Program-made: the position numbers and the translations under genes
In this document: one piece after another, positions 1 through 6,511 of the stretch
Layout: each line of letters opens with the position of its first letter
How positions within the stretch are numbered: position 1 is the stretch's first letter
From: Propionibacteriaceae bacterium
Lineage (GTDB): Bacteria; Actinomycetota; Actinomycetes; Propionibacteriales; Propionibacteriaceae
Assembly: GCA_020438595.1 (NCBI GenBank)
Contig: JAGQUI010000037.1
Location: 1 to 12,288 of the forward strand
DNA: 12,288 nt
Direction of reading: 5' to 3'
Notes under the pieces: model-generated
What the model was told of the DNA's origin: nothing
The model's input: the letters and a program-made list of their open reading frames with translations, nothing else
The model's database searches: none

Positions 1-1
1 C

Positions 2-718
2 AACATCATGACCTTCCGGGTCGTGATCAAGGAGGTCGCGGTGATGCAGAACATGTTCGCGTCCTTCATGCCCAAGCCGCTGAGCAACCACCCGGGCTCG
101 GGCATGCACACCCACGTTTCGCTGTTCGAGGGCGACAACAACGCCTTCTACGACGCGACCGCGGAGTACCACCTGTCGAAGACCGGACGCCAGTTCATCG
201 CGGGCCTGCTCAAGCACGCCGGCGAGATCACGGCGGTGACCAACCCCTGGGTGAACTCCTACAAGCGGCTGGTGGCCGGCGCCGAGGCCCCCAGCTACAT
301 CTGCTGGGGCCAGAACAACCGCTCCGCGCTGGTCCGGGTGCCGATGTACAAGCCGACCAAGGGCACGTCCGCCCGGATCGAGTTGCGTTCGATCGACTCC
401 GCCGCGAACCCGTACCTCGCCTACGCGATGGTGCTGGCCGCCGGCCTGGCCGGGATCGAGAACGAGTACGAGTTGCCCGAGGGCGCCGAGGACGACGTGT
501 GGTCGCTGACCGACCGGCAGCGGCAGGCACTGGGCATCTCGCCGCTGCCGCGCAGCCTGGGCAACGCGATCGACCTGATGGAGAACTCCCAGTTGGTCGC
601 CGACACCCTCGGTGAGCACGTCTTCGAGTTCTTCCTGCGCAACAAGAAGGCTGAGTACGACTCCTACCGCGGGCACGTCTCGGAGTGGGAACTGACCCAC
701 TCCCTGCCGTCGCTGTAG
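2..718 (+). CDS. glnA2: Type I glutamine synthetase, GlnA2-like (3' part; 5' end outside window)
   Basis: This is the C-terminal 238 residues of a glutamine synthetase, the cytoplasmic enzyme that makes glutamine from glutamate, ammonia and ATP. It is open at the 5' end and ends at TAG 716-718. Family signatures appear in order, counting from the Met at base 8: NHPGSGMHTHVSL (27-39) with metal/ATP-site His residues, the catalytic-flap segment AGAEAPS (90-96), the substrate arginine motif NRSALVRVP (104-112), and ARIELRSIDSAANPYLAYA (122-140). The tail (DDVWSLTDRQRQALG, then LGEHVFEFFLRNK) resembles mycobacterial and streptomycete GlnA2. At the position of the adenylylated Tyr of GSI-beta enzymes (NLYDLPPEE) this protein has Trp165 (codon 500-502), so control by adenylylation is not expected; the nearby Tyr in NEYELP aligns elsewhere. 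A full-length protein of about 450 residues is normal, so roughly half is missing only because of the window edge. The family is secure; assignment to GlnA2 rather than another paralogue is inference. Confidence 0.93.
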   Translation, partial: NIMTFRVVIKEVAVMQNMFASFMPKPLSNHPGSGMHTHVSLFEGDNNAFYDATAEYHLSKTGRQFIAGLLKHAGEITAVTNPWVNSYKRLVAGAEAPSYICWGQNNRSALVRVPMYKPTKGTSARIELRSIDSAANPYLAYAMVLAAGLAGIENEYELPEGAEDDVWSLTDRQRQALGISPLPRSLGNAIDLMENSQLVADTLGEHVFEFFLRNKKAEYDSYRGHVSEWELTHSLPSL

Positions 719-741
719 CGCCCGGCGACGCGTCCCGCGAT

Positions 742-771
742 CGAGGGTCGGCACGGTGGTGCCGGCCCTCG
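742..771 (+). terminator. Strong hairpin 24 bases after the glutamine synthetase stop
   Basis: Arms 742-754 and 759-771 pair over 13 base pairs with one G-U wobble and a GGTG tetraloop. No U-tract follows, which is common for actinobacterial intrinsic terminators. Its position just after glnA2 and before a convergent operon fits transcription termination. Confidence 0.7.
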
Positions 772-953
772 CTGCACGAGCGGGCCCGCGGCCGGGACGC
801 GGCACCCGCGTCCGGGAGTGTACGGATCTGTCCGCCGCGGCCGATCGGCCCTTCCGGCGAGGTTCAATGGGATTCGCCACCGATCGCCGGGCCCGCCGGC
901 CCGGCACCGGGAAATCTCCTGGAGGGGGAGCACCTTCACGGCGTGGTCGGTGA

Positions 954-998
954 GCGGGCCCGTCATGGATACCGGGGGGCAAGCCCTGGCGGGCCCGC
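954..998 (-). terminator. Nested hairpin downstream of the exporter operon
   Basis: The outer arms GCGGGCCCG (954-962) and CGGGCCCGC (990-998) are perfect 9-bp complements. Inside, 972-977 and 984-989 form a second 6-bp stem with one wobble and a 6-base loop. It begins about 41 bases past the adaptor 2 stop in the minus direction and has no U-tract. It is the best candidate terminator of the four-gene operon; the smaller hairpin at 886-905 could back it up. Confidence 0.5.
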
Positions 999-1039
999 AG
1001 GCCAGACGTGGCTCGCGGCGACGCGCGTGGTCGACGACG

Positions 1040-2791
1040 TCAGCGGCTCGCCGACGCGGTCGGTGCGGAACTCGCTGCGCCGGACGCCTCCGCGGTCGGT
1101 ACGGCCGTGGCGGCCGCCGAGGCCGACGCGGACGCTGACGATGAGGACGAGCTCGACCGCCGCCCGAAGCTCTGGTTCTCCGGGATGGCGGCGGTGTTGT
1201 CGGCCAGCACCACGATCTGTCCCGCCTCGAGGCCGGACGTGATCTGGACCCAGCCGCCGCCGACGGCCCCGGTCTGCACGGTGACCGTGGAGGCCTCCTC
1301 GGCACTGGCGCTGTCCACGACCTGCACGGTCGCGGTGCCGGTGCCGGTCGGAGTGACCGCCGAGGCCGGCAGCCGCAGCACGCTCGTCTCCGCCTTGATC
1401 GGGATCAGCACGGACGCCTTGTCGCCACTCGCGAGCAGCCCGGACACATCGCTCACCGACACCGTGGTGGTGTAGGTCGGCGTGTCCCCACTGGTGCCGC
1501 TGGTCTCCAGTGAGGCGATGCTGGTGACCCTGCCGGTCAGCGTCCTGCTGGAACCGGCCGGGGTCACGGTGACCTCCTGGCCGACCTCGACCAGCTCCCG
1601 GGTGCTCAGCGGCAGCTCGAAGCTGACCACTGCGCTGCCGGTGCCGACGATCGTGATCGAGCCGGCGGAGGCGCTGTCACCCGCGCTCAGGCCGACCAGG
1701 CCGACGGTGCCGGAGATCGGCGCGACCAGGGTGGCGTTCGCCAGGTCCTCCTTCGCCGCCGCCAGGTCCTGGTCCGCGCTCAGCAGGCTCGCCTTCGCCT
1801 TCGCGACCGCGGCCTTGCTGACGGTGGTGGTGGAGCTGGAGCTGGAGCTGGACTTCTTCTTGCTCGGCGTGCTCGGCATGCCGCCCCCGCCGGTGCCTCC
1901 GCCGCTGGTCAGCTGCGCCACGACCTGCTGCAGGTTCGCGTTGGCCAGGATCACCTCCGCGCGGGCGTTCGCGCAGTCCTGGAGCTGCTCGTCGGTGAAC
2001 GAGTCCGAGTCCAGCACGTTCGCCAGCTGGGACGCGGTGGCGGTGGCGGTGGCCTTCGCCTCGTCCTGGTCGGACGCGGTCTGCTGGGCGGCGGCCGACT
2101 CGGTCGCCGCTGCGGTCGCGGTCCCGGTCGCGGTGGCCGTCGGCTCCGCGGTGGCCGTCTCCGTCGGCTCGGCGGTGGCCGTGGCGGTGGAGGTCGCCGC
2201 AGGGTCGACCGTCGGCGTGTCGGCCTCCGGCAGCACCGTGCTGAAGATCGCGTCGCACTTGTCGGCCTCGTCGAGGACGGCGAGGTTCATCCGTGAGGCG
2301 GCCTCGTTGAGCACTGTCGGGTCGATCACCACGCTCGCCGCGGACGCGCCGCTGGAACCCGATGACGAGCTCGCGCTGCTCGAGCCGGACGAACCGCCCG
2401 AGCTGGCGCTCGAGGTGCTGGCCGGGTGCTGGGCGGCGTACAGCGCCGCCTCGGCCTGCGCCACGGTCGTGGTGGCGTTCAGCACGGCCAGCCGCAGTGC
2501 CCCCTTGCTCAGCACGGCCAGGGTGTCACCGGCCTCGACCTCGTCGCCGACGGCCACGGAGACGGTCTTCACCGTGCCGCTGACGGTGTACGACACCTCC
2601 GCGGTGTTCTTCCGGCTGATCGTGCCGGTCGCGGTGTAGGTCTGGGTGACGTCGCCGGTGGCGGCGACCGCCGTCACGTAGCGCTGGCTGGCCGCACTCG
2701 AGGACGTGGCCACGCCGATCCCGACGCCGGCCACCACCGCGAGGGCGGTGCCGGCACCGAGCACGGCCCGGATTCGTGGGTTCATGGTCAT
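1040..2791 (-). CDS. Adaptor 2: HlyD/MacA-type membrane fusion protein with long low-complexity insertions
   Basis: A 583-residue secreted or membrane-anchored adaptor, the last gene of the exporter operon. An N-terminal hydrophobic segment (about 8-35) serves as signal or anchor. A first lipoyl-like half motif (GTVKTVSVAVGDEVEAGDT, 72-90) and a second (LVAPISGTVGLVGLSAGDS, 355-373) bracket what is normally a helical hairpin, followed by beta-barrel and membrane-proximal domains (about 385-535). Between the half motifs lie Ser-rich (124-150), Thr/Ala/Glu/Pro-rich (190-250) and Gly/Ser/Lys-rich (296-324) insertions, and the C-terminus (545-583) is Ser/Ala-rich. Its only two cysteines, C179 and C273, flank the Thr-rich stretch. 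The length is well above the usual 350-450. The ATG at 2791 overlaps the permease stop (ATGA), but GAGGAG (2795-2800) lies only 3 bases before it and 9 before the in-frame ATG at 2785, so starting at Met3 is possible. The probable role is coupling the ABC transporter to periplasm or cell wall; the substrate is unknown. Confidence 0.85.
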   Translation of the reverse strand: MTMNPRIRAVLGAGTALAVVAGVGIGVATSSSAASQRYVTAVAATGDVTQTYTATGTISRKNTAEVSYTVSGTVKTVSVAVGDEVEAGDTLAVLSKGALRLAVLNATTTVAQAEAALYAAQHPASTSSASSGGSSGSSSASSSSGSSGASAASVVIDPTVLNEAASRMNLAVLDEADKCDAIFSTVLPEADTPTVDPAATSTATATAEPTETATAEPTATATGTATAAATESAAAQQTASDQDEAKATATATASQLANVLDSDSFTDEQLQDCANARAEVILANANLQQVVAQLTSGGGTGGGGMPSTPSKKKSSSSSSSTTTVSKAAVAKAKASLLSADQDLAAAKEDLANATLVAPISGTVGLVGLSAGDSASAGSITIVGTGSAVVSFELPLSTRELVEVGQEVTVTPAGSSRTLTGRVTSIASLETSGTSGDTPTYTTTVSVSDVSGLLASGDKASVLIPIKAETSVLRLPASAVTPTGTGTATVQVVDSASAEEASTVTVQTGAVGGGWVQITSGLEAGQIVVLADNTAAIPENQSFGRRSSSSSSSASASASAAATAVPTAEASGAASSAPTASASR

Positions 2792-4017
2792 TCACTCCTC
2801 AGTGCGTCGATCGGCGCGAGCTTGGCCGCCCGGGAGGCGGGGTAGACACCGGCGACCAGGCCGATGCCCAGCGAAACCACCAGGGCGATCAGCGTTGCCG
2901 GAATGGAGATGAGCACCGTCATGCTCAGGATCGGGGTCAGGATCGCCGCGCCGGCGAAGCCGAGGCCCACGCCGACCAGGCCACCGAGCACGCCCAGGAT
3001 GCCGGCCTCCACCAGGAACTGGCGGCGGATCACCCCCGGGGTCGCGCCGAGTGCCTTGCGCAGGCCGATCTCGCGGACGCGCTCGCTGACCGAGACCAGC
3101 ATGATGTTCATCACGCCGATGCCGCCGACGAGCAGCGAGATCGCGGCGATGCCGCCGAGCAGCAGGGTCAGCACGCCGGTGACCGACGTCGCCGTCTCGA
3201 CCAGGGACGCCTGGGTGCTCACCGTGAAGTCCGCGTCGTCGGAGGTCACCTGGTGCGAGGCGAGCAGCGCCGTCTGCACCTGCTGGTAGGCCGCCGACAG
3301 GCTGTCGGTGTCCTTGCCGGACAGGTAGATGGTCGAGACGCTGTTCGCGCTGCTGGAGGTGGACAGCCGCGAGCCGAACGTGGTGATCGGCACCAGGACG
3401 GTGTCGTCCAGGCTGCTGGTCGTCGAGGAGCCCTCCGAGGCGAGCACGCCGATGATCGTGAACGCCTGGCCGTTGATGCTGATCGTCTGGCCGATCGGGG
3501 AGGTGGACGTGAACAGCTCGCTGGAGGTCTCGGACCCGATCACGGCGACGTTCGCCGAGGAGTCCACCTCGGACTGCGTGAAGAAGCGGCCGGTCTCGAC
3601 CTCGCGGGCCCGGACGGTGAGCCACTCGGGCACGGTGCCGACCACGGTCGAGGTCCAGGTCGTCTCCGAGGACTGCAGGGAGCCGTTGGTCGACGAGGTG
3701 GGCGCCACCGCGACCACGTCGGGCGCGATCTCGGGGTCGGCGAGCATCTCGGCGTCCTGCATGGTCAGCGTGGACACGGCGCTGCCGCCGCCGCGGAACC
3801 CGCCGGAGGACGACTGCGAGGGGGACACCGAGATCAGGTTCGAGCCGAGCGAGTTGATCTGGTCGGTGATCTGCTGCTGGGCGCCCTGGCCGAGGCCGAC
3901 GGTGAGCATCACCGCTGCGATGCCGATCAGGATGCCGAGCATGGTCAGCGCCGAGCGCATCCGGCGCGCATTGAGCGCCGCGATGGCCGTGCGCAGGGTC
4001 TCGGTCCAGCCCATCAT
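2788..4017 (-). CDS. MacB/FtsX-type ABC transporter permease
   Basis: A 409-residue inner-membrane subunit of a MacB-like tripartite exporter. The N-terminus has the family pattern of an amphipathic stretch (LRTAIAALNARRMRSALTMLGILIGIAAVM) leading into membrane segment 1 (about 22-42). A large extracytoplasmic domain follows (about 45-275), with a Ser/Gly-rich patch at 64-80. The FtsX domain then has three more helices: 283-306, 335-360 and 370-393. The conserved coupling motif SERVREIGLRKALGATP (311-327) contacts the ATPase, and the C-terminal YPASRAAKLAPIDALR is typical of MacB permeases. Two adjacent ATG codons are possible starts. I chose 4017 because it gives an ATGA overlap with the ATPase stop and GGGAG (4025-4029) lies 7 bases upstream. 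MacB proteins power export mechanically from the outside of the membrane; the substrate cannot be told from sequence. Confidence 0.93.
   Translation of the reverse strand: MMGWTETLRTAIAALNARRMRSALTMLGILIGIAAVMLTVGLGQGAQQQITDQINSLGSNLISVSPSQSSSGGFRGGGSAVSTLTMQDAEMLADPEIAPDVVAVAPTSSTNGSLQSSETTWTSTVVGTVPEWLTVRAREVETGRFFTQSEVDSSANVAVIGSETSSELFTSTSPIGQTISINGQAFTIIGVLASEGSSTTSSLDDTVLVPITTFGSRLSTSSSANSVSTIYLSGKDTDSLSAAYQQVQTALLASHQVTSDDADFTVSTQASLVETATSVTGVLTLLLGGIAAISLLVGGIGVMNIMLVSVSERVREIGLRKALGATPGVIRRQFLVEAGILGVLGGLVGVGLGFAGAAILTPILSMTVLISIPATLIALVVSLGIGLVAGVYPASRAAKLAPIDALRSE
2795..2800 (-). promoter_or_regulatory. Shine-Dalgarno site of adaptor 2
   Basis: GAGGAG on the minus strand lies inside the last codons of the permease gene. 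It is 3 bases from the ATG at 2791 and 9 bases from the ATG at 2785. The second spacing is the better one and argues for translation starting at residue 3, although the first ATG gives the usual 4-base overlap. Confidence 0.55.
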
Positions 4018-4724
4018 CGCGTTGCTCCCGTCGCCGCGACCGGGACGGACTCCCGCAGCAGTCCGTCGTAGATGTGCACCAGGTGCTTCGCCCGCTCGCC
4101 GACGTCCGCCTCGTGGGTGATCACCACGATGGTGCGGCCGGACTCGTTCAGCTCCTCGAACAGCTCGAGGATCTCGGCGGTGGAGTGCGAGTCGAGGGCG
4201 CCGGTGGGCTCGTCGGCCAGGATCAGTGCCGGGTCGGTGACCAGCGCCCGCGCCACCGAGACCCGCTGCTGCTGGCCACCGGACAGTTCGCCGGGACGGT
4301 GGTGGACGCGCTGGGCGAGCCCCACCTTCTCCAGGGCGAGCATCGCGCGCTCGCGCCGCTCGGCGGCCGGCACCCCGGCGTAGACCAGCGGCAGTTCCAC
4401 GTTGCGGATCGCGGTCAGGCTGGCCAGCAGGTTGAACTGCTGGAACACGAAGCCGATCTTGGAGTTGCGGATCTCGGCCAGGTGCTTCTCCGACATCGCG
4501 CTGACGTCGGTGCCGTCGAGCAGGTAGGTGCCCGCCGTCGGCACGTCCAGGCAGCCGATGATGTGCATCAGGGTGGACTTTCCGGAGCCCGAAGGACCCA
4601 TGATCGCGAGGTAGTCGCCCGCGTCCACGTCCAGGTCGATCCCGCGGAGCGCCTCGACCTCGACCACCCCGGTGGAGTAGGTCTTGCGCACTCCGGTCAT
4701 GTGCAGCATGCCCATGGGGGTCAC
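4014..4724 (-). CDS. MacB/LolD-type ABC transporter ATP-binding protein
   Basis: A 236-residue cytoplasmic ATPase driving the adjacent permease. All the nucleotide-binding motifs are intact: Walker A GPSGSGKST (43-51), Q-loop glutamines 95-96 in GFVFQQFNLL, signature LSGGQQQR (147-154), Walker B LILADEP (167-173) with catalytic Glu172, D-loop GALD (175-178) and switch His204 in VITHE. The length and the early GVRKTYSTG...VEALRGIDLDVDAG segment match the MacB/LolD/YknY subfamily. The likely start is GTG 4724, whose GTGA overlaps the stop of adaptor 1, with a weak AGGG 6 bases upstream. In-frame ATGs at 4715 and 4709 would remove 3 or 5 residues without harming the fold. The overlaps on both sides imply translational coupling and fixed stoichiometry with adaptor 1 and the permease. 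Confidence 0.95.
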   Translation of the reverse strand: MTPMGMLHMTGVRKTYSTGVVEVEALRGIDLDVDAGDYLAIMGPSGSGKSTLMHIIGCLDVPTAGTYLLDGTDVSAMSEKHLAEIRNSKIGFVFQQFNLLASLTAIRNVELPLVYAGVPAAERRERAMLALEKVGLAQRVHHRPGELSGGQQQRVSVARALVTDPALILADEPTGALDSHSTAEILELFEELNESGRTIVVITHEADVGERAKHLVHIYDGLLRESVPVAATGATR

Positions 4725-5995
4725 CGACCGCCCTGGCCGCCGGCGGGCGGGGCGCCGCCGCCACCCGGACCGCCGCCGCCGCCGAGGTCACTGCCCCCGC
4801 CAGGGCCGCCGCCGCCGCCGAAGATGCTGCCGCCGTTCTGGTCGTCGCTGGACGAGGTGGAGTTCGAACTCGGCCGGCTGAAGGTGATCAGCACCGAGTC
4901 GCCCTCGTCGAGCCCGCTGGTGATCTGGGTGTAGCTGCCGAACACCTTGCCGACCTCGACCTCGACCGTGCTCTCGGAGCCGTCGGTCACCTTGGTCACC
5001 ACGGTCTTGTCGTCCTTGGTCGAGATCGCCGCGGTCGGGACGGTGAGCACGTCGTCGTAGCTGCCGGTGGTGATCACCGCGGTCGCGGTGGTGCCGGAGT
5101 ACAGGTCGGAGTGCTTGCCGCTGAGGGTGATCACGACCGGGAAGGTGGCGGTGCCGTCGTCGCTGGTGCCGGAGGCCACGATGCCGACCGAGGCCACTGT
5201 GCCGGTGAGGGCGTCGGTGGTCGCGTCCGTGGTCACGCTCACCTCCTGGCCCGCCTTGACGCTGCCCAGGTCGGCGGCGCCGATGCTGCCCTCGACCTTC
5301 CACTTGGCCGTCGCGATGATCACGAAGGACGCGGAGCTGGACGAGGTGGTGGAGCTGCTGCTCGAGGAGCTGGACGAGCTGGAGCTGCCCGAGCTGGAGC
5401 CGACGCTGTCGCCGACCTCGACGCCCACGCTCGCCACGGTGCCGGCGATCGGGGAGCGGAGGGTGGCGTCCTTCAGGTCCTGCCGGGCGCTCTTCAGCGC
5501 CGCCGTGGCCGAGGTCACGGACGCCTTCGCGGACCGGATCGCGGCGCTGCTGCCGTCGTTGTCGTAGACCTCGGTGAGGTTGGCCTGCGCCGTGGTCAGG
5601 TTCGCCTCGGCGAGGTCGACCGCGTTCTGCAGCTCGGAGTCGTCGATCACGGCCAGCTTCCGGCCCTTCTTCACAGTGTCGCCCGCGGTGACCTTGACCT
5701 TCGTCACGGTGCCGGAGACGGCGAAGTTGACGTCCGACTCCTTCTGCGGGCTGAGCGTGCCGTCGAGGCTGACGGTGAGGGTCTGGTTGCCCTTCTCCAC
5801 CTGCACGGTGCGGCTGAAGGTGCTCGTCGCACTCGCCTGGTTGCCCCGCAGGAACAGGAAGGTGCCCACCCCCGCCCCGCCGAGTACGACCACCGCGGCG
5901 ATGCCGAGGGCCAGCCACTTCTTCCAGGTCATCCGCCGCCGCTTGCGGGGGGCGTCGGGGCTGTCCGCCGGAAATCCGGCCTCATCGTTCGTCAT
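4721..5995 (-). CDS. Adaptor 1: MacA/YknX-type membrane fusion protein with poly-Ser and Gly-rich tail
   Basis: A 424-residue adaptor and first gene of the exporter operon. A charged cytoplasmic N-terminus (1-26, with RKRRR) precedes one membrane helix (about 27-49), so the body lies outside the membrane. Lipoyl-like half motifs are at SGTVTKVKVTAGDTVKKG (94-111) and SPIAGTVASVGVEVGDSV (181-198). The short helical hairpin between them (about 120-178) is typical of Gram-positive MacA/YknX proteins. A beta-barrel domain (about 224-310) and a membrane-proximal domain ending in ITSGLDEGDSVLI (368-380) follow. An almost pure Ser run (199-222) sits in a surface loop after the second half motif, and residues 398-424 are a Gly/Pro-rich tail. 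There are no cysteines. The start at ATG 5995 is supported by AGAGGAG (6007-6013), although the 11-base spacing is long. It is distinct in sequence from adaptor 2 at the other end of the operon, so the pair probably forms a mixed assembly. Confidence 0.9.
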   Translation of the reverse strand: MTNDEAGFPADSPDAPRKRRRMTWKKWLALGIAAVVVLGGAGVGTFLFLRGNQASATSTFSRTVQVEKGNQTLTVSLDGTLSPQKESDVNFAVSGTVTKVKVTAGDTVKKGRKLAVIDDSELQNAVDLAEANLTTAQANLTEVYDNDGSSAAIRSAKASVTSATAALKSARQDLKDATLRSPIAGTVASVGVEVGDSVGSSSGSSSSSSSSSSSSTTSSSSASFVIIATAKWKVEGSIGAADLGSVKAGQEVSVTTDATTDALTGTVASVGIVASGTSDDGTATFPVVITLSGKHSDLYSGTTATAVITTGSYDDVLTVPTAAISTKDDKTVVTKVTDGSESTVEVEVGKVFGSYTQITSGLDEGDSVLITFSRPSSNSTSSSDDQNGGSIFGGGGGPGGGSDLGGGGGPGGGGAPPAGGQGGR

Positions 5996-6006
5996 CGCGT
6001 GCGGTT

Positions 6007-6013
6007 CTCCTCT
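6007..6013 (-). promoter_or_regulatory. Shine-Dalgarno site of adaptor 1
   Basis: AGAGGAG on the minus strand ends 11 bases before ATG 5995. It is the only good ribosome-binding match upstream of the operon and supports a leadered mRNA here, in contrast to the leaderless neighbours. Confidence 0.6.
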
Positions 6014-6034
6014 GGGCGCATTGGCACGTTTCAG

Positions 6035-6040
6035 ACGCTA
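6035..6040 (-). promoter_or_regulatory. Predicted -10 element of the exporter operon
   Basis: The minus strand reads TAGCGT here, matching the actinobacterial TANNNT -10 pattern. It would place the transcription start near 6027-6028, about 32 bases before the adaptor 1 ATG. No recognisable TTGACA-type -35 lies 16-18 bases upstream; that space is occupied by the CACAG repeats, which suggests an activator-dependent promoter. The same CTAGCGTCTG string recurs at the SCP-like gene's promoter (6503-6512). Confidence 0.45.
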
Positions 6041-6048
6041 GGGGTCGC

Positions 6049-6091
6049 ACCTGTGGTCGGTGCTGTGTGAACCTGTGGCGCAGCTGTGTGG
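6049..6091 (-). promoter_or_regulatory. Tandem CACAG repeats, probable response-regulator operator
   Basis: On the plus strand two near-identical units follow one another: ACCTGTGG...GCTGTGTGA (6049-6070) and ACCTGTGG...GCTGTGTGG (6071-6091). Each contains two CTGTG cores, so CTGTG (CACAG on the minus strand) occurs at 6051, 6063, 6073 and 6084. The spacings of 12, 10 and 11 are close to one DNA turn. OmpR/PhoB-family regulators bind such direct repeats, and published mycobacterial PhoP and MtrA sites contain a CACAGC-type half site. The array covers about -24 to -63 of the predicted exporter promoter, where a class II activator would sit. Which regulator binds is inference. Confidence 0.5.
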
Positions 6092-6114
6092 TTGCTCCGA
6101 ACCCGCGGTGGGCC

Positions 6115-6498
6115 TCAGCCGAGCTCGGGCAGCGGCCAGAGCCCGGCGAGGTCGCTGTGCACGCCCGAGGCGCGGACGGCGTGGGTCGCGACCGCGTCCG
6201 TCCAGGCGAGGCTCCCGCCCGCCAGCCGGAGCAGGGTGGTGGCGTCGGTCTGGACCACATTGGGCGGGGTGCCGCGGGTGTGGCGTCCCCGCTCGCCGAT
6301 GCCGAGCTGCACGGCGGCGAAGGGCGGGACGCGCAGTTCCACCGTCCCCCCGGGGTGGCGGGCGGCCAGCAGCGCGCAGGTGGTGCGGGCCGCGGTGGCG
6401 AGTTCGCTGCGGGGGAGGGCGCCGTCCGGATTCTCGGCGAGGGCGGCCACGGTGGCCCGGAGCTGCTCGACCTGCCCTGCCGACACCGACCTCGCCAC
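6115..6498 (-). CDS. SCP-2 (sterol carrier)-fold family protein
   Basis: A 127-residue soluble protein, probably cytoplasmic, of the actinobacterial 'sterol carrier family' type (bacterial SCP orthologue domain). The conserved core is VELRVPPFAAVQL (53-65), then RHTRGTPPNVVQTDATTLLRLAGGSLAW (72-99) and DAVATHAVRASGVHSDLAGLWPL (101-123). The first 45 residues are helical and Ala-rich. The fold usually binds lipids or other hydrophobic ligands, but the exact role of this subgroup is not established. I chose GTG 6498 because the homologous region begins there and a TAGCGT -10 box ends 7 bases before it, leaving no room for a Shine-Dalgarno. The reading frame stays open far upstream only as a shadow of glnE. 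It diverges from glnE across 24 bases and lies just upstream of the exporter operon on the same strand, so read-through into that operon is possible. Confidence 0.82.
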   Translation of the reverse strand: MARSVSAGQVEQLRATVAALAENPDGALPRSELATAARTTCALLAARHPGGTVELRVPPFAAVQLGIGERGRHTRGTPPNVVQTDATTLLRLAGGSLAWTDAVATHAVRASGVHSDLAGLWPLPELG

Positions 6499-6505
6499 GG
6501 CCCAG

Positions 6506-6511
6506 ACGCTA
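6506..6511 (-). promoter_or_regulatory. Predicted -10 element of the SCP-like gene (leaderless)
   Basis: The minus strand reads TAGCGT, then seven bases (CTGGGCC), then the GTG at 6498. A start 6-8 bases after a -10 box predicts transcription beginning at or next to the start codon. There is no Shine-Dalgarno. The box overlaps the glnE -10 box by two bases. Confidence 0.5.

Larger units (their letters stand above)
719..1039. other. Gene-free, hairpin-rich spacer between convergent genes
   Basis: This stretch of 321 bases separates the glnA2 stop from the stop of the minus-strand exporter operon. I found no credible gene: the ORFs across it have no recognisable domain and are of the kind high-GC DNA produces by chance. 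It holds four inverted repeats: 742-771, 795-802 with 806-813 (8 bp, 3-base loop), 886-893 with 898-905 (8 bp, 4-base loop) and 954-962 with 990-998. A purine-rich GGAGGGGGAG at 921-930 looks like a ribosome-binding site but leads into no plausible protein. Confidence 0.6.

Noticed and set aside
911..1000. Riboswitch or structured RNA leader in the glnA2/exporter spacer
   Set aside because: The spacer is downstream of both flanking genes, and I could not match any known riboswitch core; terminator hairpins suffice.
818..1138. Possible small gene in the convergent spacer, with GGAGGGGGAG upstream
   Set aside because: The protein is Arg/Gly/Pro-rich with no domain, overlaps hairpins and runs into the antisense of adaptor 2.
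2776..4071. A 431-codon plus-strand frame opposite the permease
   Set aside because: The composition is His/Arg/Gly/Asp-rich without domains, and the opposite strand encodes a complete MacB permease with all family motifs.
6049..6091. CRISPR-like or satellite repeat
   Set aside because: There are only two units with no spacer between them, located at a promoter; an operator explains them better.
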